From the NCBI RefSeq assembly GCF_001941825.1, contig NZ_CP019038.1:3968001-4032000 (forward strand): DNA of 64,000 bases, given 5' to 3'. A program made the position numbers and the translations under genes. The notes beneath the pieces are model-generated. The model made no database searches. It worked only from the letters and a program-made list of their open reading frames with translations, and was not told the DNA's origin. This DNA comes from Massilia putida (lineage in GTDB: Bacteria; Pseudomonadota; Gammaproteobacteria; Burkholderiales; Burkholderiaceae_D). Of this stretch, positions 53,335-63,600 are shown piece after piece (position 1 is the stretch's first letter; each line of letters starts with the position of its first letter).

Positions 53335-53976
53335 ATGCAAAAAAAGAAGTCCGCTCCCACCTATGCCCGCCGTCCCGGCCCGCCACAACAAGTCCGCATC
53401 ATCGGCGGCACTTGGAAACGCACCCCGCTTCCCGTCCTTGATGCGCTGGGCCTGCGTCCCACGCCCGACCGCGTCCGTGAAACAGTCTTCAACTGGATCA
53501 ACCACCAGATGACGGGCGACTGGGACCGCGCCGACTGCCTCGACCTGTTCGCCGGCAGCGGCGCCCTCGGCTTCGAGGCAGCCAGCCGCGGCGCGCGCTC
53601 CGTCACGATGATCGACACCGTCGGCGCCGTCGTGCGTCAGCTCGAACTGATCAAGGACAAGCTCAAGGCGGATAACGTGCGCGTGCTGCGCGCCGACGCC
53701 CTGGCCGTCGCGCGCGATTTTATTCAGCGCGGCCAGCGCTTCGACGTGATCTTTCTCGACCCGCCTTATCAACAGGATTTCCTGGTCCAGGCCCTGCCGC
53801 TGTGCGCGCAACTGCTGAATGAAGGCGGCCTCGTGTACGCGGAGTCGGGCGAGCGCCTGCCGTTCCCGGAAGCGATCGATGCCGCCGGTGACGTGCCCGA
53901 ATGGCTGCAACCCTGGCAGCTGGTGCGTGCCGACAAGGCCGGCATGGTGCACTTCCACCTGCTGAAGTTGCATTAA
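53335..53976 (+). CDS. rsmD: 16S rRNA (guanine-966-N2)-methyltransferase
   Basis: This 213-residue SAM-dependent methyltransferase has QVRIIGGTWKRTPL, TPDRVRETVFNW, the SAM-binding DLFAGSGALGFEAASRGA and the catalytic FLDPPY. It methylates G966 of 16S rRNA. The gene precedes coaD in the same direction, the common arrangement. ATG 53,335 was chosen; the longer frame has no basis. Confidence 0.93.
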   Translation: MQKKKSAPTYARRPGPPQQVRIIGGTWKRTPLPVLDALGLRPTPDRVRETVFNWINHQMTGDWDRADCLDLFAGSGALGFEAASRGARSVTMIDTVGAVVRQLELIKDKLKADNVRVLRADALAVARDFIQRGQRFDVIFLDPPYQQDFLVQALPLCAQLLNEGGLVYAESGERLPFPEAIDAAGDVPEWLQPWQLVRADKAGMVHFHLLKLH

Positions 53977-54013
53977 AACACCGCTTTTACCTATAAAACT
54001 GCTTAAAGAATAA

Positions 54014-54876
<863 letters not shown>

Positions 54877-54880
54877 TCAG

Positions 54881-54909
54881 AAAGCCGGCCTTGCGCCGGC
54901 TTTTCTTTT
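54881..54909 (+). terminator. Intrinsic terminator after the ferredoxin gene
   Basis: AAAGCCGGC and GCCGGCTTTT pair around a short loop, followed by a T-rich stretch. Confidence 0.85.
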
Positions 54910-54949
54910 GCGTCTGCGGCCATTCGATCGCCCATGCTATGCTGGTTTC

Positions 54950-55498
54950 ATGAGCGACGATCCCTTGCCCTCCTCGGTCAGCGAAAACATCGACACCGTC
55001 GCCGAGTTTTATGCGCGGCACGAACAACGCGCGTCGGCAACGCAGCGCATCATGGAAAAGGTCGCGCTCTTCCTCGGCAGCCCCGGCTATGTCGCCGCGA
55101 ACGTGTTGTTCATCGTGGTCTGGATCGCGGCCAATCTGTTCGCGCAGGACCTGGGCTGGAAGCAGATCGACGAACCGCCGTTCTTCTGGCTGCAGGGCAT
55201 CATCGGCCTGAACGCCTTCGTCATCTCGACCACCGTGCTGATCCGCCAGAACCGTATGTCCAAGCTGGCCGACCACCACGCCCACCTCGACCTGCAAGTG
55301 AACCTGCTGACCGAGGAAAAGACCAGCAAGATCATCCAGTTGCTGGAGGAACTGCGGCGCGATATGCCCGGCGTACGCGAAAAGCACGATGACGAGGCGG
55401 CCGAACTGGCCAAGCCGGCGGATCCCAAGGCCGTGCTGACGGCGATCGAGCGCACCCGCGACGAAGCGTATGGCCGGGCGGGCGGGCGCAAATCCTGA
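54950..55498 (+). CDS. DUF1003 membrane protein
   Basis: This 182-residue protein has two membrane helices (VAANVLFIVVWIAANLF and WLQGIIGLNAFVISTTVLI) and the characteristic NRMSKLADHHAHLDLQVNLLTEEKTSKIIQLL segment, defining the DUF1003 family. Role unknown. The chosen ATG is just after the terminator. Confidence 0.87.
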   Translation: MSDDPLPSSVSENIDTVAEFYARHEQRASATQRIMEKVALFLGSPGYVAANVLFIVVWIAANLFAQDLGWKQIDEPPFFWLQGIIGLNAFVISTTVLIRQNRMSKLADHHAHLDLQVNLLTEEKTSKIIQLLEELRRDMPGVREKHDDEAAELAKPADPKAVLTAIERTRDEAYGRAGGRKS

Positions 55499-55640
55499 CG
55501 ACGTATCAGGATTGACTGTTCCAAAACACAACACTCCGATGCCCCGCTTTGGTGCGCAGCAAATCCTCGCTGTCATTCATGGGCTTGGCATACCCGGGCC
55601 CGGGATTGTGCACTTGCAGCAATGAAATAGTTTTGAGTCT

Positions 55641-55686
55641 CTAATTTTGCCAACACATCGGTGCTATATTTATCTTGCAAAATTAG
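55641..55686. promoter_or_regulatory. Inverted repeat in the chemoreceptor leader
   Basis: CTAATTTTGC and GCAAAATTAG are perfect inverted copies 26 bases apart, ending 37 bases before the chemoreceptor start. It may be a binding site or an RNA hairpin. Confidence 0.5.
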
Positions 55687-55723
55687 CACGCTCATTCTTT
55701 TTTTGGACGAGAGACTCACAATA

Positions 55724-57331
55724 ATGATTAGAAATATGAGTATCGGCCAGCGTCTGGCCATCGGATTCGGTGTCGTGATTGCCTTGCTGGTTCTGCTGGC
55801 AGGGCTTTCTTATGTCAGGATTGCCAGCCTGAACAAGGAAATGAATACCTTAGTAAAAGTGCGCTACGCCAACACGGTGGCAGCGAACCGTATCAAGGAA
55901 GACGTGAGCGAAGCGACGCGCAGCATGCTCAACGTCCTCATCATGACCGATCCGGACCAGATCAAAAAAGAACTGGCGAACACGGAAGCGCGCAGCGCCA
56001 GCGCCACCGCCGAGGTCGCCGAACTGGCGAAGAGCACGGGCGATGCCGAGGCCGCCGACATCCTGAAAGCGCTGGCCGCCATCCAGAACAAATTCCTGCC
56101 CGCGCAAACCACCTTCATCAAACTCGTCAACGAGGACAAGAAGGACGAGGCGATGATGAAGTTCATGTTCTCGCTGCGTCCCCAGCAGACGCGCTATTTC
56201 GAACAACTGGACAAATTCGTCGCTTGGCAGAACACCGCGATGCATCAGGCAGGCGATAACACGGCCGCCGTCACGCAGCGCACGCAAATGCTGATCCTGG
56301 CGCTGACGACGGTCGCGGCCGCGCTGTCGCTGGGCGTCGCCTGGCTGGCCACGCGCAGCATCACCCGTCCGCTGGGGCAGGTGGTGGAAATCGCGCGCCG
56401 CGTCGCCGACGGCGACCTGACGAGCGACATCGCCGTCGACAGCCGCGACGAAGCGGGCCAGATGATGGAAGCGCTGCGCCACATGAACGCCAGCCTGATC
56501 CGCATCGTCGGCGAAGTGCGCGCGAGTACCGACTCGATGTCCTGCGCGTCCGGACAAATTGCCAGCGGCAACCAAGACCTGTCGACGCGCACGGAATCGC
56601 AGGCAATGTCTCTGGCCCAGACGTCGAGCTCGATGCGCGCGCTGACCGGCACCGTGCAGCAGAACGCGGACAACGCGCGCCAGGCCAACTCGCTGGCGGC
56701 CCAGGCGTCCGAGGTGGCGGCGCGCGGCGGGTCCGTCGTGTCGCACGTGATCGAAACGATGGGCTCCATTACGGCCTCGTCGAAAAAAATCGTCGACATC
56801 ATCGGCGTGATCGACGGCATCGCCTTCCAGACGAATATCCTCGCGCTGAATGCGGCGGTCGAGGCCGCGCGTGCGGGCGAGCAGGGACGCGGGTTCGCCG
56901 TCGTGGCGTCCGAAGTGCGCGGCCTGGCGCAGCGTTCGGCCGCGGCCGCCAAGGAAATCAAGCTGCTGATCGGCGATTCCGTGGACAAGGTCAAGGAGGG
57001 CAGCACCCTCGTCGAACAGGCCGGCGTGACAATGGAAGAGGTCGTCGAAAGCGTGCGCCGCGTCACCGACATCATGGGAGAAATTTCGGCTGCCAGCCTC
57101 GAACAGAGCGCGGGCATCGCCCGGGTCAGCCAGACCATCGTCGAGATGGACGAGACGACGCAGCAGAATGCCGCCCTCGTCGAGCAGGCCGCCGCGGCGG
57201 CGGCCTCGATGCAGGAACAGGCGCAGCGCCTGGCGCGCGCCGTCAGCGTGTTCAAGCTGCAACATGCCGGCACGGATGCGCCGGCGGCGCCGCGCCTGGC
57301 ACGATCCAAGCAAGCCCTGGCCGCGGCCTGA
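55724..57331 (+). CDS. Methyl-accepting chemotaxis protein
   Basis: This 535-residue chemoreceptor has an N-terminal membrane helix (LAIGFGVVIALLVLLAGLSYV), a periplasmic four-helix-type sensor (about 35-185), a second helix (LILALTTVAAALSLGVAWLA), a HAMP domain and a signalling domain with the hairpin tip IIGVIDGIAFQTNILALNAA. There is no C-terminal pentapeptide for CheR. It is followed at 51 bases by the chalcone-isomerase-like gene. Confidence 0.95.
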   Translation: MIRNMSIGQRLAIGFGVVIALLVLLAGLSYVRIASLNKEMNTLVKVRYANTVAANRIKEDVSEATRSMLNVLIMTDPDQIKKELANTEARSASATAEVAELAKSTGDAEAADILKALAAIQNKFLPAQTTFIKLVNEDKKDEAMMKFMFSLRPQQTRYFEQLDKFVAWQNTAMHQAGDNTAAVTQRTQMLILALTTVAAALSLGVAWLATRSITRPLGQVVEIARRVADGDLTSDIAVDSRDEAGQMMEALRHMNASLIRIVGEVRASTDSMSCASGQIASGNQDLSTRTESQAMSLAQTSSSMRALTGTVQQNADNARQANSLAAQASEVAARGGSVVSHVIETMGSITASSKKIVDIIGVIDGIAFQTNILALNAAVEAARAGEQGRGFAVVASEVRGLAQRSAAAAKEIKLLIGDSVDKVKEGSTLVEQAGVTMEEVVESVRRVTDIMGEISAASLEQSAGIARVSQTIVEMDETTQQNAALVEQAAAAAASMQEQAQRLARAVSVFKLQHAGTDAPAAPRLARSKQALAAA

Positions 57332-57382
57332 ACCGCGGCCGACGATTTTCACAACGACAGTTCTTCCCATCAAGGAGACAAC

Positions 57383-57982
57383 ATGACTACTACCCGATTC
57401 GCCATCAAAGGCCTGCTCGCCGGCGCCATCCTGACCGTGGCCGCCAGCCTGCCGGCCGCCGCCGCCGTCGACATCAGCGGTTACAAGTTCGAGGACACGA
57501 CCAAGGTCGCCGGCAAGGATTTGAAATTGAACGGCGCCGGCATGCGCACCAAGTTCGTCGTCAAGGTCTATGCGGCCGGCCTGTACCTGCCGGAAAAGAA
57601 GAACAACACGGCCGAGATCCTCAAGGAAGAGGGCCCGCGCCGCGTGACCCTGCAAATGGCGCGCGACATTTCGTCGGAAGACTTCGGCAAGGCCTTCATG
57701 GATGGCTTGAACGAGAACATCGACAAGGCCGAAAAACAGCGCATCGTGTCCCAGATCAGCAAGATGGGAGAATTGTTCGCCTCCGTCGACGGTCTGAAGA
57801 AGGGCGACGTGCTGCACCTGGACTGGATCCCGGGCACCGGCACCCAAGCCGAACTGAACGGCCAGAAGCTGGGCGGCCCTATCCCCGACATCAATTTCTA
57901 CAACGCCATCCTGCGCATCTGGCTGGGCGATAAGCCGGTCGACCGCTCGCTCAAGCCGGCGCTGCTGGGCGAAGCCAAGTAA
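57383..57982 (+). CDS. Chalcone-isomerase-like exported protein
   Basis: This 199-residue protein has a signal peptide (LAGAILTVAASLPAAAA) and a chalcone-isomerase-fold domain (DLKLNGAGMRTKFVVKVYAAGLYL, LGGPIPDINFYNAILRIWLGD). Bacterial relatives are usually of unknown function and probably lack isomerase activity. AAGGAG precedes the ATG. A terminator follows. Confidence 0.9.
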   Translation: MTTTRFAIKGLLAGAILTVAASLPAAAAVDISGYKFEDTTKVAGKDLKLNGAGMRTKFVVKVYAAGLYLPEKKNNTAEILKEEGPRRVTLQMARDISSEDFGKAFMDGLNENIDKAEKQRIVSQISKMGELFASVDGLKKGDVLHLDWIPGTGTQAELNGQKLGGPIPDINFYNAILRIWLGDKPVDRSLKPALLGEAK

Positions 57983-58000
57983 TCCTCGTTTTGTTCCCGA

Positions 58001-58037
58001 AACGCGGCCCCGGGCAACCGGCGGCCGCGTTTTTTTT
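58001..58037 (+). terminator. Intrinsic terminator after the chalcone-isomerase-like gene
   Basis: AACGCGGCC and GGCCGCGT pair around a 13-base loop, followed by eight Ts. Confidence 0.88.
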
Positions 58038-58039
58038 CG

Positions 58040-58480
58040 TCCTCCATTTTTTGACTGCGTGCCCGCCGGATTTTTGGATGGAGGGGGAGCTCAGCTGCGG
58101 CGTCGACGCCTCTGGCGGCCCGCCCGTTCGATGGATTCGATTCTTACGACAACTCATCCATGCATCGTAACCAATCATGAACTTCGGATATCTCATAGGC
58201 ATATCAGACTAAGAATCATCCATATTCAATCATCTTTTCCACCTTATCGGCCAGCGCGAAGCGAAAACGGGATTCGCACAGGAGTCGCGTGATATCCGCC
58301 ATATGCGATCAACATCATTCGATCCTCTTCCAACATACCGATAACTCATCCATTTATCAAGCATCGATTTTTTAGTTGGCATATCCGGTATCGACTGATT
58401 GTTAAATCAAACCGGCGAAAAACGACCTGACAACCCGAGCGACCCCGAGTTACCCGCGACGGGTGAGTCTGGCTTACGAT
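58040..58480. other. AT-rich non-coding stretch
   Basis: About 440 bases with no convincing gene and clearly lower GC than the neighbours. CATCCAT appears repeatedly, AACTCATCCAT twice (near 58,150 and 58,343). It could hold a small RNA or a promoter region; I cannot tell. Confidence 0.4.
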
Positions 58481-58488
58481 ATAGGGCG

Positions 58489-58522
58489 AAAAAAAAGCGG
58501 CGCCCGGTTATCCGGGCGCCGC
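58489..58522 (-). terminator. Intrinsic terminator for the small membrane protein
   Basis: GCGGCGCCCGG and CCGGGCGCCGC form an 11-base-pair stem with a 4-base loop; on the reverse strand it is followed by eight Ts. Confidence 0.9.
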
Positions 58523-58559
58523 TGTCGGGAATGAAGCTATGTAGACTGGATCGTATGGA

Positions 58560-58799
58560 TCAGTGGGATCCCACTACGCCGACGTCGACTTGCGCGCGCA
58601 GCTTGCGGCGTGCGGCCAGCTCATCCTTCGTGGGACGAGGGCGCACCACCAGCACCAGCGCACGGGCGATGCCGATCAGAAGGGGACGGAAGAACATCAC
58701 GACGCCGCCCAGCAGGGTCAGCTGGACCATGACGAGCAGCAGGTGGGTGAAGGGCAAGGCCATCACCGGCGTCTGGAAAAGGGTAGCTGAGAAGGACAT
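58560..58799 (-). CDS. Small membrane protein of unknown function
   Basis: This 79-residue protein has one or two hydrophobic segments (HLLLVMVQLTLLGGVVMFF, LLIGIARALVLVVR) and a basic C-terminal tail (TKDELAARRKLRAQVDV). ATG 58,799 follows TCC-complement spacing; the longer frame to 58,853 is possible. It ends before the terminator. No family recognised. Confidence 0.65.
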   Translation of the reverse strand: MSFSATLFQTPVMALPFTHLLLVMVQLTLLGGVVMFFRPLLIGIARALVLVVRPRPTKDELAARRKLRAQVDVGVVGSH

Positions 58800-58967
58800 G
58801 GCAAGTCTCGGAGTGGCGATCTGATCTATTCGTTCCATGTCACTATAGTGCAACGCAACATATAAATCTAATTACACTTAGTAATAGCTATTATATTGAT
58901 CGTGAATGGAAATCGGGTACACTTGCCGTACCGATCAACCATTTCTGCTAGTCCTGAACGGAGTCCC

Positions 58968-59948
58968 ATGAGCTTCCTCACGCTTGATCTGAACCTGCTC
59001 CGCGTCTTCGACGCCGTCATGACCGAGCAAAACCTCACCCGCGCCGCCGGTCACCTCGCGATGACCCAGCCGGCCGTCTCGAACGCCATCAAACGGCTGC
59101 GCGAAAGCCTGGGCGACGAATTGCTGATCCGTACCGCCTACGGCGTCAAGCCGACGCCGCGCGCGGAAGCGCTGTGGCCCGCCGTGCGCCAGGCCCTGGC
59201 CGCGCTGGAAGCGGCCGTGATGCCGGAAACGTTTGATGTGTCCAAAGCCCAGGCGACGTTCCGCATGGCGATGGCCGACGCCACCGCCGCGCTGTGGCTG
59301 CCGTCGCTCGTGCGATCGATCGAAAAAGAGGCACCGGGCGTGAATATCCGCATGGTGCCGCTGACCACGCGCGAACCGCGCCCCATGCTGCTGCGCGGCG
59401 ACATCGACCTGGCCGTCGGCTTCTTCCCCGGCGTCGCGGCCCAGCTGTCGTACGAAACCGGCTCGCCGATCCGCCACGAGCGCCTGTATTCGGGAGAATA
59501 CGTGGTCGTGATGCGCAAGAACCACCCGCTGGCCCAATCGAAGCTCGACCTGGACGATTATTGCAAGGCGAACCACCTGCTCGTGAGTTTCTCCGGCCGC
59601 GCCCACGGCCTCGTCGACGAAGCGCTGGCCCAGATCGGCCGCGAACGGCGCATCCTGTTGACCGTGAACCAGTTCTTCACGGCGGGCCGGGTCGTCGCGA
59701 ACTCCGACCTCGTGACGGTGTTGCCGAAGCACCTGATCGCCTCGACGGGTGCCGCCGAGCAGCTCATCTGGAGGGAGTTGCCGTTCCAACTGCCGGCCGT
59801 CCACCTGGACATGCTCTGGCACGAGCGCGACGGCCGCAGCCCGGCGCACCGCTGGCTGCGCAAGAACCTGGAAAGCCTGTCCGCCACGGCGCAAAAGATG
59901 CTGCCGCAGAAGTCGGAAGCATCGGAAAAGATGGAAAAGATTGCCTGA
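58968..59948 (+). CDS. LysR-family transcriptional regulator
   Basis: This 326-residue regulator starts with a winged helix-turn-helix (LNLLRVFDAVMTEQNLTRAAGHLAMTQPAVSNAIKRL) and a substrate-binding effector domain (IDLAVGFFPG, VVVMRKNHPLA). It resembles the NodD/aromatic-degradation subgroup. ATG 58,968 was chosen. The regulated gene is unknown; the small membrane protein lies divergent. Confidence 0.92.
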   Translation: MSFLTLDLNLLRVFDAVMTEQNLTRAAGHLAMTQPAVSNAIKRLRESLGDELLIRTAYGVKPTPRAEALWPAVRQALAALEAAVMPETFDVSKAQATFRMAMADATAALWLPSLVRSIEKEAPGVNIRMVPLTTREPRPMLLRGDIDLAVGFFPGVAAQLSYETGSPIRHERLYSGEYVVVMRKNHPLAQSKLDLDDYCKANHLLVSFSGRAHGLVDEALAQIGRERRILLTVNQFFTAGRVVANSDLVTVLPKHLIASTGAAEQLIWRELPFQLPAVHLDMLWHERDGRSPAHRWLRKNLESLSATAQKMLPQKSEASEKMEKIA

Positions 59949-59955
59949 CACCGCC

Positions 59956-60045
59956 GTCCCCGCGAAAGCGGGGACCTATACTGAGCTGATCAGGACGCTC
60001 AGCATGCAGGGATAATGCAGGCACCATTCCCGCCTGCGCGGGAAT
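59956..60045. repeat. Two small palindromes
   Basis: GTCCCCGCGAAAGCGGGGAC at 59,956 and ATTCCCGCCTGCGCGGGAAT at 60,026 are short REP-type hairpins between the LysR and Lrp genes; the first may help end LysR transcription. Confidence 0.6.
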
Positions 60046-60060
60046 GACGGAACATATTGC

Positions 60061-60516
60061 TCATTTGATCGGCAGCTTGGTCGTGTTCTTGACCTCTTCC
60101 ATCACCGCATACGTGTGCGTCTCGCGCACGCCTTTCTGCAGTAACGTCTTGCCGAGGAATTCGCGGTAAGCTGCCATATCTTTTACGCGCGCCTTGACGA
60201 GGTAATCGAAGCCGCCGGCCACCATATGGCATTCCAACACTTCCGGAATCAGCTGGACGCTTTGTTTGAAGGCGTCGAAGACTTCCGGTGTCGTGCGGTC
60301 CAGCACCACTTCGATGAACACCAGCAGCGACACGTCCAGCAGCTGCGGGTTCAACTGGGCCGTATAGCCCATGATGTAACCGGACTCGTGCAGCTTGCGC
60401 ACCCGCTCGAGGCAGGCGGCGGGCGACAGGTTGACCCGAGCGGCCAGCTCGACGTTGCTGATACGCCCGTCGCTTTGCAGTTCGGCCAGGATTTTCTTGC
60501 TGATCTTGTCCAGCAT
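60061..60516 (-). CDS. Lrp-family regulator, probably of proline use
   Basis: This 151-residue Lrp/AsnC protein has the DNA-binding helix-turn-helix (ISNVELAARVNLSPAACLERVRKL) and the ligand domain (YTAQLNPQLLDVSLLVFIE, MVAGGFDYLVKARV). It is divergent from putA across 183 bases, the arrangement of PutR, which activates putA with proline. That role is inferred from position. Confidence 0.9.
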   Translation of the reverse strand: MLDKISKKILAELQSDGRISNVELAARVNLSPAACLERVRKLHESGYIMGYTAQLNPQLLDVSLLVFIEVVLDRTTPEVFDAFKQSVQLIPEVLECHMVAGGFDYLVKARVKDMAAYREFLGKTLLQKGVRETHTYAVMEEVKNTTKLPIK

Positions 60517-60699
60517 CTTCTTCTCTCTCCACTATAAATATTATTTGGTGAAATTCTCTCACCAAAAACTATCTATTGCTAGTCTTCTGTAAAAACAGAA
60601 TTAATCCAGAAGATTTCCTTCTACAATCAAATCATTGATCCGCACCCCAGCGTCGTGCCGCGCCAGCGCTCGTCCTCATCCATTTTTTCCAGAACGTCC

Positions 60700-63600
60700 A
60701 TGAACATTGCCGCCTTCCCGGCTTCCACCTACGTCCCCTTCGACGCCCTGCAGGCCGAAACCCGCCGCGAACAGACGCCGCTGCGTGCCGCGATCACCGC
60801 CGCCTACCGGCGTGACGAGACCACCGCCGTGGAATGGCTGCTGGCCCAAGGCGCCAGCGCCAACGGCGACGCCTACCTGCTGGCGCACCGCCTCGTGTCG
60901 GCCGTGCGTGAAAAACGCACGCGCTCGTCGGGCGTCGATGCGCTGATGCACGAATTCTCGCTGTCGTCGGAAGAAGGCGTCGCACTGATGTGCCTGGCCG
61001 AAGCGCTGCTGCGCATTCCCGACACGGAAACGGCCGACCGCCTGATCGCCGACAAGATCAGCAAGGGAGACTGGAAAAAACACCTGGGCGAATCGCCGTC
61101 GCTGTTCGTGAACGCCGCCACCTGGGGTCTGCTCATCACGGGCAAGCTCGTGTCGTCCAGCAGCGAGACGGGTCTCGGTTCGGCGCTGACGCGCATGATC
61201 GCGAAGGGCGGCGAGCCGCTGATCCGCAAAGGCGTCGACCTCGCCATGCGCATGCTCGGCAACCAGTTCGTCACGGGCCAGACCATCGCTGAAGCCTTGA
61301 AAAACAGCCGGGACAACGAGACCCGCGGCTACCGCTATTCCTACGACATGCTGGGCGAAGCCGCGCTGACGGAATCCGACGCCGACAATTACTATGCCTC
61401 GTACGTCGCGGCGATCCACGCGATCGGCAACGCCTCCAACGGCCGCGGCATCAAGGACGGTCCGGGCATCTCGATCAAGCTGTCGGCCCTGCACCCGCGC
61501 TACAGCCGCGCGCAGTACGCCCGTGTGATGGGAGAGTTGCTGCCGCGCGTGCGCAACCTCATCCTGCTGGCGAAACAGTACAACATCGGCATCAACATCG
61601 ACGCCGAGGAAGCGGACCGCCTGGAAATCTCGCTCGACATGCTGGAAGCGCTCGCGTTCGACCCGGCCCTGGCCGGCTTCGAGGGCATCGGCCTCGTCGT
61701 GCAGGCTTACCAGAAACGCTGCCCGTTCGTGATCGACTTCGTCGTCGATCTCGCCCGCCGCAGCGGCCGCAAATTCATGGTGCGCCTGGTCAAGGGCGCG
61801 TATTGGGATGCGGAAATCAAGCGCGCCCAGGTCGATGGCCTGCCGGGCTATCCGGTCTACACGCGCAAGATCTACACGGACGTGTCCTATCTCACGTGTG
61901 CGCGCAAGCTGCTGGCCGCGACGGACGTCATCTACCCGCAGTTCGCCACGCACAATGCCCACTCGCTGTCCGTGATCTACACGTGGGCGAAGGCGGAGAA
62001 TGTGTCCAATTACGAATTCCAGTGCCTGCACGGCATGGGAGAAACCTTGTACGACCAGGTCGTCGGCAAGGACAACCTGAACAAGCCGTGCCGCATCTAC
62101 GCCCCGGTCGGCTCGCACGAGACGCTGCTCGCCTACCTCGTGCGCCGCCTGCTGGAAAACGGCGCCAATTCGTCGTTCGTGAACCAGATCGTCGACGAGA
62201 ACGTGCCCATCGACACCTTGTTGGCCGATCCGTTCGAAGCTGCGCGCGCCGCGCAATGCCTGCCGCATCCGCGCATTCCGTTGCCGTTGAACCTGTTCCC
62301 GGACGGCCGCAAAAACTCCGCCGGTCTCGACCTGGCCAACGACCACGTGTTGGCCGGCCTGGCCGCCGATCTCGGCACGCCGCGCCACTACCTGGTCGCG
62401 CCGCTCGTCGACGGTCCCGTGACAGCCGCCGGCGCACTGAACATCGTGAATCCCGCGCAGTCGGCGGACATCGTCGGCCAAGTCACGGAAGCGACCACCG
62501 CCGACGTCGACACGGCACTGCGGGCCGCAACCGCCGCCGCACCGGGCTGGGAAGGCATCGGCAACGCCGCACGCGCCGACATCGTCGCCCGCGTCGGCGA
62601 CTTGTTCGAGCAATACCGCGGCGAGCTGATGGCGCTCGCCGTGCGCGAAGCGGGTAAATCTCTGCCGAACGCGATCGCGGAAGTACGCGAAGCCGTCGAT
62701 TTCCTGCGCTATTACGCGGCCGAGATCCGCCATGCACCGGAAGCCCGCGCACTGGGTCCCGTGACGTGCATCAGCCCATGGAACTTCCCGCTGGCCATTT
62801 TTACGGGCCAAGTCGCCGCAGCGCTGGCCGCCGGCAACGTCGTGCTGGCAAAACCGGCAGAGCAGACGCCACTGATCGCCCACCGCGCCGTCCAATTGTT
62901 CCACGAAGCCGGTGTATCGAAAGGCGCGCTGCAGCTGCTGCCGGGCCGCGGCGAAACCGTCGGCGCGGCATTAACGGCCGATGCGCGCATCAAAGCCGTG
63001 ATTTTTACGGGCTCGACGGAAGTCGCGCAATTGATCAACCGCACGCTGGCCGAGCGCGCCGCGCGAGAAGGCGCCGATATTCCACTGATCGCCGAGACGG
63101 GCGGACAGAACGCGCTGATCGTCGATTCGTCCGCGCTGCCGGAGCAGGTCGTGCAGGACGTGCTGAGCTCGGCATTCGACAGCGCCGGCCAGCGCTGCTC
63201 CGCGCTGCGTGTGTTGTTCCTGCAGGAAGATATCGCGGACAAAACGATCAAGATGCTCAAGGGCGCCATGCAGGAGTTGCGCGTGGGCGTGCCGGACCGC
63301 CTGGCGACCGACATCGGTCCCGTCATCGACAAGGAAGCCCAGCAGAATCTGCTCGGCCACATCGAGCGCATGAAGGCGACGGCGAAGCAGCATTTCTCGC
63401 TGGTCTTGCCGGATGCTTTACTGGCGCAGGGCACCTTCGTGCCGCCGACCGTGCTCGAGATCGGCTCGATGAGCGAACTGAAACGTGAAGTCTTCGGCCC
63501 CGTGCTGCACATCGTGCGCTGGCGCCGTTCCGACCTGGACAAGGTCGTCGACACGATCAACGCCACCGGCTACGGCCTCACGCTGGGCGTGCATTCGCGC

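Noticed and set aside
55499..55723. A cyclic di-GMP riboswitch before the chemoreceptor
   Set aside because: None of the conserved riboswitch core sequence is present; only a simple inverted repeat.
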